NCBI GenBank assembly: GCA_022771695.1
Contig: JALEKJ010000006.1
Location: 1-64,000 of the forward strand
Source of the DNA: Roseburia sp.
GTDB lineage: Bacteria > Bacillota > Clostridia > Lachnospirales > Lachnospiraceae
Length of the DNA: 64,000 bases
Direction of reading: 5' to 3'
Shown: piece by piece, positions 17,094 to 23,537 of the stretch
Position numbering within the stretch: the stretch's first letter is position 1
Layout: the number at the start of each line of letters is the position of its first letter
Position numbers and translations under genes: made by a program
The notes under the pieces: generated by a model
What the model was told of the DNA's origin: nothing
The model's input: only the letters and a program-made list of their open reading frames with translations
The model's database searches: none

Positions 17094-17366
17094 TGATGCA
17101 TACCCAAACATTATCCAAGCAACGTTGCAACTATCCCCTTGAGAAAATGTACCAGCAGGGGCATCAATGCGGATTCTAAACCCAGACGCTGTTTTATTTT
17201 GAATTGACACGTTGGCACCTGTACTTGTTGCAATAGATTGCAAAACAGGGAGAACAATATATTTTGCATCGTTTAAAGGAGTAGAGAATGTAATGTCTCT
17301 TACAAGTGCTCCACTGCTTGCATAACCATTAACAGTAGAGGCATCTGAATAACTGATGATACGCAT
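17091..17366 (-). CDS. Antisense tail-fibre-like C-terminal fragment
   Basis: This minus-strand frame of 91 codons (from ATG 17366) stays open 12 codons further upstream (AFPFILNTDLGG) before a stop, so it looks like the C-terminal piece of a longer protein rather than a complete gene. Composition is that of a secreted beta-rich phage fibre head (SDASTVNGYASSG, KTASGFRIRIDAPAG, then GDSCNVAWIMFGYAS). The whole late operon runs the other way. The AGGTGG is only one base from the ATG, too close to be a good ribosome-binding site. It may be an alternative fibre end left by inversion or recombination. Confidence 0.5.
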   Translation of the reverse strand: MRIISYSDASTVNGYASSGALVRDITFSTPLNDAKYIVLPVLQSIATSTGANVSIQNKTASGFRIRIDAPAGTFSQGDSCNVAWIMFGYAS

Positions 17367-17447
17367 GCCACCTAAATCCGTGTTTAATATGAAAGGAAAA
17401 GCCTATGAGAATAAGAGGACCAACTTAATAAAGTATTAAGAGTTCAA

Positions 17448-17486
17448 GAGCCGAATGTGCGGAAAACTGCATGTCCGGTTCTTTTT
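17448..17486 (+). terminator. Strong hairpin with T-tract; group II intron domain V look-alike
   Basis: Fifteen paired positions (one A-C mismatch, a few G-T pairs) enclose an AAAA loop and are followed by TTTTT. It can therefore terminate transcription between the fibre region and the lysis genes. The 34-nt element (17448-17481) begins GAGCCG, contains GGAAAA at the tip and ends CCGGTTC, matching the length and most invariant positions of group II intron domain V. No intron-encoded reverse transcriptase is present in the window. Confidence 0.65.
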
Positions 17487-17522
17487 ATATAAAATCAGCC
17501 TGCAGGCAGAAAGGAAGGGACT

Positions 17523-17762
17523 ATGGAGACAGAGATTGTTGTGGCTCTGATTACTCTTGCCGGGAGCGCGCTTGGAACCTTTGCTGGAATTGTCACAAGC
17601 GCAAGGTTAATGACATACCGGATTGAGCAGTTGGAGAAAAAAGTTGACAAGCATAATACCGTCATTGAGCGAACCTTTAAATTAGAGGAAGCGCAAGCTG
17701 TTATGCAGGAACAAATCAAAGTAGCCAATCATAGAATTGAGGATTTGGAAAGAGAGGAATAG
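17523..17762 (+). CDS. XhlA-like membrane protein of the lysis cassette
   Basis: This 79-residue protein has one N-terminal hydrophobic segment (VVALITLAGSALGTFAGIV) followed by a coiled-coil tail (EQLEKKVDKHNTVIERTFKLEE, shown in part). The layout, a short membrane anchor plus a charged coiled coil upstream of holin and endolysin, is that of XhlA/BhlA-type lysis-associated proteins. The next gene starts 4 bp after its stop. It may modulate holin triggering. A tail-tip membrane anchor role is an alternative. Confidence 0.68.
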   Translation: METEIVVALITLAGSALGTFAGIVTSARLMTYRIEQLEKKVDKHNTVIERTFKLEEAQAVMQEQIKVANHRIEDLEREE

Positions 17763-17766
17763 AATT

Positions 17767-18030
17767 ATGGATTTAGGATTTTTAACAGATTACTATGTGC
17801 CAGTGGTAGTAGTTGCGTGCTTGATCGTCGGATACATCATCAAGACGTCATTGGATTTCATTCCAAATAAGTACATACCACTTATTCTTGCTGTTTTAGG
17901 TGCAGTAGTTGGTTGTGTGGCAAATTCATCCATCGACTTAAACACAATTGTATATGGGGCATTCAGCGGTCTTGCAAGTACAGGTTTGCACCAGGCATTT
18001 ACAAAAATTGTAGAAAGAGAGGACAATTAA
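17767..18030 (+). CDS. Phage holin
   Basis: This 87-residue membrane protein has two to three transmembrane segments (YYVPVVVVACLIVGYI, about 8-24; IPLILAVLGAVVGCVA, about 37-53; a weaker one at about 60-80) and a charged C-terminus (KIVEREDN). It lies directly before the endolysin with a 1-bp gap. Size, topology and position support a holin that permeabilises the membrane so the muramidase can reach the wall. ATG 17767 is chosen over an upstream in-frame codon because it follows AGAGAGG. Confidence 0.82.
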   Translation: MDLGFLTDYYVPVVVVACLIVGYIIKTSLDFIPNKYIPLILAVLGAVVGCVANSSIDLNTIVYGAFSGLASTGLHQAFTKIVEREDN

Positions 18031-18031
18031 T

Positions 18032-19012
18032 ATGAAGTACGGAATTGATGTTGCAAAATGGAATGGAGAAATTGACTGGGGAAAGGTCAAAGAAGATGGC
18101 ATTGTGTTTGCCATTTTAAAAGCCACAAAGAAAAATAATTCTGTAGAAGAGGCATTCGAACGGAATTATGCCGGTTGTATTGAAAATGGAATTGAGGTTG
18201 GTGCGTATCGTTATGTGTACGCGAAAACGATTGAGGGAGCAAAAAAAGAAGCGCAGGCGTTATGCGAAGTTCTTGCAGGAAAGAAAATCACATACAGGGT
18301 ATGGCTTGACATGGAAGATGATTCCATTAAGTATATCGGTGCGTCAACATTAACAAACATTATTAATGCAGAGGCAGAGATTTTACAAGCAGCAGGATTT
18401 GAGGTTGGAGTATACTGCAACTTGAATTGGTACAAGAATGTGCTTCAGTCGGAAAAGCTTAAGGAAAAATATCCATTCTGGATTGCAAGATATGGAACGA
18501 ATGATGGGGAGATGCAGGAAGAGTATAGTCCTGAAGCATTTGCGCATGCGTGGCAGTACACATCCAAGGGAAAGGTAAACGGAATCAGTGGAAACGTTGA
18601 CCTTGATGTGGTATTTTCTGAAATGTCGACAGAAACAGTAGAACCGGAACCACACAAATACAGTGTTGGCCAGACAGTAACTTACTCATCTTATTATTAT
18701 GCAGCAGGAGATGATATCTCAAAGGCTGTTATTTTAAGTAAGTACGGAAAGGGGAAAATCACAGGCATTACATCAGGCGCGAGAAATCCGTATCAGTTAG
18801 ACGGAAGAAACCGTTACCTGAATGATGGAGATATCAGAAGCATTGTCACATCGAAGGAATCAGAGTATGTGTATCATACAGTAAAGAGCGGACAGAATTT
18901 GACCGTAATTGCAAAAATGTATGGTACATCAATTAATCAGATTCTGAAACTTAATCCGAGCATTAAAAATAAGAACCTCATTAAAACAGGAGCAAAGATT
19001 AGAGTGAAATAG
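18032..19012 (+). CDS. Endolysin: GH25 muramidase with C-terminal LysM
   Basis: This 326-residue lysin has a GH25 (Chalaropsis-type) lysozyme domain at residues 1-195 (KYGIDVAKWNGEIDW with the conserved Asp at the start, VWLDMEDDS carrying the acidic catalytic residues, and SGNVDLDVVF at the end). A linker with an SH3-like segment at about 210-275 (NPYQLDGRNRYLNDGDIRSI) and one LysM repeat at about 284-326 (TVKSGQNLTVIAKMYG, INQILKLNP) follow. It cleaves the glycan backbone of peptidoglycan. LysM binds GlcNAc-containing glycan. There is no signal peptide, so release needs the holin. Confidence 0.95.
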   Translation: MKYGIDVAKWNGEIDWGKVKEDGIVFAILKATKKNNSVEEAFERNYAGCIENGIEVGAYRYVYAKTIEGAKKEAQALCEVLAGKKITYRVWLDMEDDSIKYIGASTLTNIINAEAEILQAAGFEVGVYCNLNWYKNVLQSEKLKEKYPFWIARYGTNDGEMQEEYSPEAFAHAWQYTSKGKVNGISGNVDLDVVFSEMSTETVEPEPHKYSVGQTVTYSSYYYAAGDDISKAVILSKYGKGKITGITSGARNPYQLDGRNRYLNDGDIRSIVTSKESEYVYHTVKSGQNLTVIAKMYGTSINQILKLNPSIKNKNLIKTGAKIRVK

Positions 19013-19017
19013 TATAG

Positions 19018-19050
19018 AAGCCGGCGGGAGAAATCCTGCCGGCTTTTTTT
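19018..19050 (+). terminator. Terminator after the endolysin
   Basis: AAGCCGGCGGG pairs with TCCTGCCGGCTT (arms at 19018-19028 and 19035-19045, one G-T pair) around a 6-nt loop and runs into seven T residues. It marks the end of the late operon and isolates the accessory cassette that follows. Confidence 0.88.
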
Positions 19051-19097
19051 GTATACGAAAATTAAATCAGTTATTAGTAAAAAAATCAAAAAAACGC

Positions 19098-19126
19098 TTG
19101 ACAATACTCCGCTAGAGGAGTAATAT
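19098..19126 (+). promoter_or_regulatory. Vegetative promoter with internal palindromic operator
   Basis: TTGACA (19098-19103) is separated by 17 bp from TAATAT (19121-19126), which precedes a second A/T-rich element. Between and overlapping them lies TACTCC-N6-GGAGTA (19105-19122), a spaced palindrome well placed for repressor binding. The promoter lies behind the endolysin terminator and in front of the three accessory genes, so these can be transcribed independently of the late operon, possibly from the lysogen. Confidence 0.7.
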
Positions 19127-19163
19127 ATAATCAGAAAGAGGAAATACGAAGGAGGAACACGAA

Positions 19164-19508
19164 ATGAAAAAATATAATTTATCAGAGATAATGAAAAGAG
19201 CATGGGAATTAAAAAAGCAGTTCGAAGTTCCTTTTAAGGAAGCATTAAAAAGATCATGGGAAATTGCAAAAGAAGCTGTTAAAAAAGCAGAGAAAAAAGT
19301 ATCTGAGATTCGTATCGAAAACTTATCAATTAAAGATTGGTTCTTGAACAAGAATTTCACACAGAACGAAAGATATGCCATTAAAATGGCAGAAGAAAAT
19401 AATGAAATTACAGCAGTAAAGCAGACAGAAAAAGCTTTATTGCTCAAAGCAAACAGCGAATATGGTATGTTGACATTCTGGGCACCAAAGTCTGTTTGCA
19501 TATATTAA
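19164..19508 (+). CDS. Accessory phage protein with repeated AWE-K helices (114 aa)
   Basis: This 114-residue basic protein contains two similar helices, LSEIMKRAWELKKQ and FKEALKRSWEIAKE, then a third charged segment and a globular end (LLKANSEYGMLTFWAPKS). Proteins with this LSEIMKRAWEL-type opening are common small genes on clostridial phages and plasmids, but I know of no established function. It has a strong ribosome-binding site (GGAGG) and is the first gene after the independent promoter, so it may be made during lysogeny. Confidence 0.65.
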   Translation: MKKYNLSEIMKRAWELKKQFEVPFKEALKRSWEIAKEAVKKAEKKVSEIRIENLSIKDWFLNKNFTQNERYAIKMAEENNEITAVKQTEKALLLKANSEYGMLTFWAPKSVCIY

Positions 19509-19521
19509 AGGAGGAAGAGAA

Positions 19522-19875
19522 ATGATTGGAACAAATGAATTAAGAATAGCAGTTGAGGTTTTGAAGTATTATAATGAGAACAGCAGATTGTTCGGATTTG
19601 ACAATGATGAGCTTGATGCATTGGCAAAGACAGAGAAGATTATGAAAAGAGAATTGAACTGGCAGGATGACCAGGAAGCACACTCGGAAGTAACGATTGA
19701 GATGGAACTTGGAAGAGAAATATCCCTAGCAGAATGGGCAAGAATACACAAAATTGATGAATCAACTGCAAGACAGAAGGCACGCAGAGGAGGATTTAAG
19801 ACAGCTCGTAAGGTAGGGCGCGATTGGCTGATTATGGAAACAGAAGAGAATCCGGATGGGAGACGGAAAAAATGA
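19522..19875 (+). CDS. Helix-turn-helix DNA-binding protein, excisionase-like
   Basis: This 117-residue protein has a helical N-terminal half and a C-terminal MerR/Xis-type winged helix-turn-helix: ISLAEWARIHKIDESTARQKARR then GFKTARKVGRDWLI (given in two parts). The pattern of helix, turn, RQ-K-ARRG recognition helix and W-x-I wing is that of small phage excisionases and regulators. It lies 450 bp from the attachment end and could be a recombination directionality factor or the repressor of the upstream operator. A GGAGG site precedes ATG 19522, and it overlaps the next gene by 4 bp. Confidence 0.72.
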   Translation: MIGTNELRIAVEVLKYYNENSRLFGFDNDELDALAKTEKIMKRELNWQDDQEAHSEVTIEMELGREISLAEWARIHKIDESTARQKARRGGFKTARKVGRDWLIMETEENPDGRRKK

Positions 19876-20321
19876 AAGCTGCCGACATGGTAGGATTTGA
19901 GCATGGAAGACTGAAGGTATTACGGAGAGCCGGGACAAAGAATGGGAAGGCTCTATGGGAGTGCCAGTGTAAGTGTGGAAATAAGTGCCAATACACAACG
20001 ACGCAGCTTAGAGCATTTGGTGTAGAATCCTGCGGATGTTTGCAAAAAGAGAAGGCAAGAAAGCTTGCACCGATTGAAGGTAGAAAGAGAACACTAAAAG
20101 ATGGAACATGTTTGAATGCGTTTAATAGAGAAATTGGGAAAAATAACACTTCAGGAATAAAAGGTGTGTCATATTATAAAAAAACAGGGAAATGGCGTGC
20201 ACAGATACGTGTGCAGGGAAAGAACTACCATCTAGGTTTATATGATAAGATAGAAGATGCAGAAACAGCGAGAAAGATTGCAGAAGAAAATGTGAAAAAG
20301 TGGATAAACGAGAGAAAATAA
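19872..20321 (+). CDS. AP2-domain DNA-binding protein
   Basis: This 149-residue protein starts at ATG 19872 (MKAADMVGFEHGRLKVL), coupled by ATGA to the upstream gene. The N-terminal part has a Cys-rich zinc-type segment (WECQCKCGNKCQYT, ESCGCLQKEKARK). The C-terminal part is an AP2/ERF-type domain (SGIKGVSYYKKTGKWRAQIR, then NYHLGLYDKIEDAETARKIAEE). Phage AP2 proteins of this form often resemble HNH homing nucleases, but here no HNH motif is present, so it is probably a DNA-binding protein only. It is the last gene of the prophage, and its stop lies a few bases from the host junction. Confidence 0.85.
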   Translation: MKAADMVGFEHGRLKVLRRAGTKNGKALWECQCKCGNKCQYTTTQLRAFGVESCGCLQKEKARKLAPIEGRKRTLKDGTCLNAFNREIGKNNTSGIKGVSYYKKTGKWRAQIRVQGKNYHLGLYDKIEDAETARKIAEENVKKWINERK

Positions 20322-20350
20322 GAATTATCTGTTATTACAATACGGAGGTC
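20322..20350. other. Right prophage-host junction (attR region)
   Basis: The phage AP2 gene stops at 20,321, and from about 20,326 the sequence reads as host CotJC (YLLLQYGGPDGE), matching residues about 25-36 of CotJC proteins. The crossover core should lie within these bases or just beyond, since cores usually duplicate a few host bases. The other copy is outside the window, so the exact core cannot be defined. Confidence 0.7.
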
Positions 20351-20865
20351 CGGACGGGGAAGCCGCTGCGTCGTTTCGTTATCTGTCACAGCGTTATGCC
20401 ATGCCGTACCGTAAGGTGGCAGGACTTTTGACAGATATCGGAACGGAAGAACTTGCGCACCTTGAAATGGTGGGTGCAATCGTAAGACAGCTCACAAGGG
20501 GACTTAGCGCTGAGCAGCTTGAGGAAGCCGGATTTGCCCCATATTATGTGGATCACACAGCAGGCATCTGGCCGCAGGCGGCGGGTGGAATTCCGTTTAA
20601 TGCCTGTGAATTTCAATCCAAAGGAGATGCGATCACGGATCTCTTTGAGGATATGGCAGCAGAGCAGAAGGCCAGAACCACCTATGATAATATTCTGCGC
20701 CTGGTAAAAGATCCTGAGGTTTGTGACCCGATTCGTTTCTTGCGACAGCGCGAAATTGTGCATTTCCAGCGCTTTGGTGAAGGCCTGCGCATGGTACAGG
20801 ATGAACTTGACAGTAATAACTTTTATATGTGCAATCCGGATTTTGATCCGGGGTGCCCCAAATAG
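20326..20865 (+). pseudogene. cotJC: cotJC, 3' part: spore-associated manganese catalase split by prophage
   Basis: The frame from 20,326 to the TAG at 20,863-20,865 gives about 179 residues of the CotJC/manganese catalase family. It includes GEAAASFRYLSQRY (first metal-binding helix), TEELAHLEMV (E-x-x-H), EDMAAEQKARTTYD and REIVHFQRF (second E-x-x-H). Full-length CotJC is about 190-200 residues and begins with a short MW-YEKKL-YP segment, which is absent here. Only about the first 25 codons are missing and no start or ribosome-binding site replaces them. ATG 20401 could initiate but would lose a metal-ligand helix. The 5' end presumably lies left of the prophage, so excision would restore the gene. 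Confidence 0.85.
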
Positions 20866-20883
20866 TATTGTCAAAAATTGGAA

Positions 20884-20911
20884 AGAGGATGCCTTTAGGC
20901 ATCTTCTTTTT
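20884..20911 (+). terminator. Terminator after cotJC
   Basis: AGAGGATGCC (20884-20893) pairs with GGCATCTTCT (20898-20907) around TTTA and continues into T residues. It ends the host cotJC transcription unit. Confidence 0.85.
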
Positions 20912-20940
20912 GGTATATTCGACAAAAAATAAGTCTGCCA

Positions 20941-20969
20941 TTGACACGGAGAAGCGCTGGTATTAGTAT
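20941..20969 (+). promoter_or_regulatory. feoAB promoter
   Basis: A perfect -35 TTGACA (20941-20946) and TAGTAT -10 (20964-20969) are separated by 17 bp. Transcription would begin near 20,976, immediately before the Fur-like operator. Confidence 0.75.
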
Positions 20970-20978
20970 GGAGTTAGT

Positions 20979-20993
20979 TGAGAATAACTATCA
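20979..20993. promoter_or_regulatory. Fur box-like operator
   Basis: TGAGAATAACTATCA matches the 7-1-7 Fur consensus TGATAATNATTATCA at 12 of 14 defined positions and extends outward as TTGA...TCAA. It lies across the predicted start of feoA transcription, so iron-loaded Fur would block transcription when iron is sufficient. Confidence 0.72.
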
Positions 20994-21015
20994 ATAAGAG
21001 AAAGCTGGAACGATT

Positions 21016-21249
21016 ATGACATTAGAAGAATTACCGATTGGACAAACGGCGACAATTAAAAGTGTAGGCGGCGAGGGCGCGTTGCGCTGTAGGCTTTTAG
21101 ATATGGGGCTTATCCCGCGAACGAAAGTGGAGGTGTGCAAGGTGGCACCGATGGGTGACCCGATTGAGATACGTCTCCGCGGTTATGAACTCACCATCCG
21201 TAAGGAAGATGCAAAGAAAATTGAGATGATAACGGAGGCAGAGTCATGA
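21016..21249 (+). CDS. feoA: Ferrous iron transport protein A
   Basis: This 77-residue SH3-fold cytosolic partner of FeoB contains the conserved LRCRLLDMGLIPRTKVEV and GDPIEIRLRGYELTIRKEDA segments of FeoA. It overlaps feoB by 4 bp (ATGA at 21246-21249), so the two are translated together. FeoA is thought to regulate or assemble the FeoB channel. The ribosome-binding site is weak (AGAAAGCTGG). Confidence 0.93.
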   Translation: MTLEELPIGQTATIKSVGGEGALRCRLLDMGLIPRTKVEVCKVAPMGDPIEIRLRGYELTIRKEDAKKIEMITEAES

Positions 21250-23252
21250 TATTTGCATTGGCAGGAAATCAGAATTGTGGTAAGACGACATTATTCAATC
21301 AGTTGACCGGAGCAAATCAACACGTGGGGAATTTCCCGGGAGTGACAGTAGACCAGAAGATGGGAGAGATACGTTCCGTGAAGAACTGCTCGGTGGTGGA
21401 TTTGCCGGGAATCTATTCTATCCGTCCATATACCAATGAGGAAATTGTAACGCGTGATTTTATCTTAAATGAGAAGCCGGATGGTATTATCAATATTGTG
21501 GATGCAACAAATATTGAACGAAATCTTTATCTGACGCTTCAGCTTCTTGAAATGCATATACCGATGGTGCTCGCACTCAATATGATGGATGAGGTGCGTG
21601 GCAACGGTGGTTCCATCAATTATGATAAGATGTCAGAGGAACTTGGAATACCGGTAATCCCAATCAGTGCGGCAAAGGATGAGGGGATTGAGGACCTGAT
21701 TCAGGCAATCGTAGATGTTGCCAAAAAGAAAACACTTCCGAAGGTGATGGATTTTTGTGAGCAGGGACCGGTACACCGCTGTATTCATGCGGTATCCCAT
21801 CAGGTGGAGGACCACGCGATAAATGCCGGCATGTCGCCCAGGTTTGCGGCGACAAAGATTGTTGAGCATGATACGGATATTATAGCGAAGCTGGAGCTGT
21901 CCGAAAATGAGCTCGATATGATGGAACACAGTATTGCGGAGATGGAAAAGGACTGTGGGCTTGACCGCAATGCAGCACTTGCAGATATGAGGTATACATT
22001 TATCGAAAAAGTATGCAAAAAGACGGTGAAGAAGTGCCAGGAGAGCAAAGAGCATATCCGAAGTGTGAAAATTGATAATGTCCTGACTAACAAGTATTTG
22101 GCGATTCCGATGTTCATACTTATCATGTTTGCGATTTTTGTGCTGACATTTAATGTGATAGGAGCAGCACTCAGCGACTGGCTTGCAATGGGAATCGATG
22201 CATTTACGGCACTGTGCGATGAGGGGCTTACTGCATACGGCATTAATCCGGTAGTGCATAGCCTGATTATTGATGGTATTTTTGCGGGTGTAGGAAGTGT
22301 TTTGAGCTTTTTGCCGATTATTGTCGTGTTGTTTTTCTTTCTCTCTATATTGGAAGATTCAGGATATATGGCGCGCGTGGCATTTGTCATGGATAAACCG
22401 CTCCGTAAAATCGGATTGTCAGGCAGAAGTTTTGTGCCTATGTTGATTGGATTCGGTTGTACCGTGCCGGCAGTTATGGCAACGCGTACCCTCTCGAGCG
22501 AACGTGACAGAAAGATGACCATTATGCTGACACCTTATATGAGTTGTTCTGCGAAAATTCCGATTTACTCTGTGTTTGCGGCAGCGTTTTTCCCGGGCAG
22601 AGAGGCATTCGTAATGATTGCGCTTTACGGAACCGGTATCCTTGTGGGAATTGTTTCAGCGCTGATTTTAAACCGCACGGCGTTCCGTGGCAATCCGATT
22701 CCATTCGTGATGGAATTGCCGAATTACCGGCTTCCATCGATAAAAAGCGTTGGACAACTGATGTGGGACAAGGCAAAGGATTTTATTGAACGAGCATTTA
22801 CGGTTATTTTTGTGGCAACAATCGTAATCTGGTTTTTACAGACTTTCGATATGAGATTTAACGTAGTAAAAGAAAGCAGTGACAGCCTGCTTGCTATGAT
22901 TGGTCAGTGGATTGCTCCGATTTTTGGACCGCTTGGATTCTCGGATTGGAGAGTGTCAACGGCGCTCATCACAGGATTTACTGCAAAAGAGGCAGTGGTC
23001 AGCACCTTAAGTGTGTTGACAGGCACGGCAACTGCAAACTTAGGCAGTGTGCTTGGGGCGATGTTCCCGGGAGCGTCGGTAGCAAGCTTTTTGGTATTTA
23101 CGCTGCTTTATACACCGTGTGTGGCGGCGGTAGCGGCTGTGAAGCGTGAAATGGGAAGTGGTGCGAAGGCAGCCCTTGTGGTGGTGCTGCAATGTATCGT
23201 AGCATGGCTTGTAGCATGTCTTGTATATCAGATAGGGGGATTGCTTTTTTGA
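21246..23252 (+). CDS. feoB: Ferrous iron transporter FeoB
   Basis: This 668-residue membrane GTPase takes up Fe(II). The N-terminal G domain shows G1 GNQNCGKTT, the Thr-containing switch I FPGVTVD, G3 DLPGIYS and G4 NMMDE, followed by the helical GDI-like region (to about 270). The membrane part (about 285-668) has two gate repeats with Cys-containing motifs (FGCTVPAVMATRTL, LTPYMSCSAKIP) and several hydrophobic segments. It lies in a feoA-feoB-mini-protein operon behind a Fur box. The length is normal for clostridial FeoB. Confidence 0.96.
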   Translation: MIFALAGNQNCGKTTLFNQLTGANQHVGNFPGVTVDQKMGEIRSVKNCSVVDLPGIYSIRPYTNEEIVTRDFILNEKPDGIINIVDATNIERNLYLTLQLLEMHIPMVLALNMMDEVRGNGGSINYDKMSEELGIPVIPISAAKDEGIEDLIQAIVDVAKKKTLPKVMDFCEQGPVHRCIHAVSHQVEDHAINAGMSPRFAATKIVEHDTDIIAKLELSENELDMMEHSIAEMEKDCGLDRNAALADMRYTFIEKVCKKTVKKCQESKEHIRSVKIDNVLTNKYLAIPMFILIMFAIFVLTFNVIGAALSDWLAMGIDAFTALCDEGLTAYGINPVVHSLIIDGIFAGVGSVLSFLPIIVVLFFFLSILEDSGYMARVAFVMDKPLRKIGLSGRSFVPMLIGFGCTVPAVMATRTLSSERDRKMTIMLTPYMSCSAKIPIYSVFAAAFFPGREAFVMIALYGTGILVGIVSALILNRTAFRGNPIPFVMELPNYRLPSIKSVGQLMWDKAKDFIERAFTVIFVATIVIWFLQTFDMRFNVVKESSDSLLAMIGQWIAPIFGPLGFSDWRVSTALITGFTAKEAVVSTLSVLTGTATANLGSVLGAMFPGASVASFLVFTLLYTPCVAAVAAVKREMGSGAKAALVVVLQCIVAWLVACLVYQIGGLLF

Positions 23253-23253
23253 T

Positions 23254-23415
23254 ATGAAAATCATGGATTGTGTGATTATTGCTGTAGTTCTGCTGTGGCT
23301 TGTGGCGGTTCTTTTCTTCTTTCATAGGAAGAAAAAATCAGGCAGATGTATTGGCTGTGGCGGTAGAGACTGCAGCATATGTAAAAAAACAGCCACGTTA
23401 AGAGAGAAAGAGTAG
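23254..23415 (+). CDS. FeoB-associated Cys-rich membrane protein
   Basis: This 53-residue protein starts one base after the feoB stop. A single N-terminal transmembrane helix (CVIIAVVLLWLVAVLFFF) is followed by a basic stretch and a Cys cluster, CIGCGGRDCSIC (C-x2-C-x5-C-x2-C). Size, topology, Cys pattern and position match FeoB-associated Cys-rich membrane proteins (PF12669-type), proposed to aid Fe(II) delivery. Its stop lies inside the operon terminator stem. Confidence 0.88.
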   Translation: MKIMDCVIIAVVLLWLVAVLFFFHRKKKSGRCIGCGGRDCSICKKTATLREKE

Positions 23416-23438
23416 TCTTTGGACTCTTTCTCTTTTTT
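23404..23438 (+). terminator. feo operon terminator
   Basis: GAGAAAGAGT (23404-23413) pairs with ACTCTTTCTC (23423-23432) over a 9-nt loop and is followed by TTTTTT. The left arm contains the stop codon of the Cys-rich mini-protein. Confidence 0.88.
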
Positions 23439-23468
23439 GTGAAAGTTGCGAAAAGTTTCGGTAAAGAT

Positions 23469-23515
23469 TAGACAAAAACATCTAAATAAGGTAAAATAGT
23501 ACTAGTTAGATGTTT
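23469..23515 (+). promoter_or_regulatory. Promoter bracketed by a 10-bp inverted repeat
   Basis: TAGACA (23469-23474) and TAAAAT (23492-23497) are separated by 17 bp. A perfect inverted repeat, AAACATCTAA (23476-23485) and TTAGATGTTT (23506-23515), flanks the -10 element and the start site, with 20 bp between arms. This is a plausible operator for a regulator of the binding protein/chemoreceptor pair. The spacing (centres about 30 bp apart, about three turns) would put both arms on one face of the helix. Confidence 0.6.
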
Positions 23516-23537
23516 CAATTAACGGAGGGAAAAGTGC

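Larger units (their letters stand above)
1..20335 (+). mobile_element. Siphovirus prophage, right-hand portion (left end outside window)
   Basis: A contiguous, same-strand set of phage genes runs from the window edge to about 20,335: recombinase, late regulator, HNH, terminases, portal, protease, capsid, connector, tail, lysis and accessory genes. The order is that of HK97-like, cos-type siphophages of Firmicutes. The right boundary is set by the last phage stop codon (20,319-20,321), after which the reading frame is host CotJC from about 20,326. All structural genes look intact, so the element could be functional. The left attachment site, repressor, replication genes and any primary integrase would lie upstream of position 1 and cannot be assessed. 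Confidence 0.93.

Noticed and set aside
16700-17480. Invertible fibre segment with flanking inverted repeats
   Set aside because: Apart from the single central palindrome, no inverted copy of the forward gene's neck sequence was found upstream of the antisense frame, and no invertase is present. Kept only as a possible explanation in the findings.
16153-17500. Diversity-generating retroelement around the tail fibre
   Set aside because: No reverse transcriptase gene or adenine-rich template/variable repeat pair was found between the fibre genes and the prophage end.
1-20340. tRNA gene as the attachment site
   Set aside because: No tRNA-like sequence lies at or near the right junction. The junction is within a protein-coding gene.
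20386-20925. 179-codon minus-strand frame opposite cotJC
   Set aside because: It mirrors the codon structure of a well-recognised plus-strand protein, has Cys/His-rich composition typical of antisense shadows and no start signal.
21800-22522. 240-codon minus-strand frame opposite feoB
   Set aside because: Shadow of the FeoB membrane domain; no ribosome-binding site or recognisable motif.
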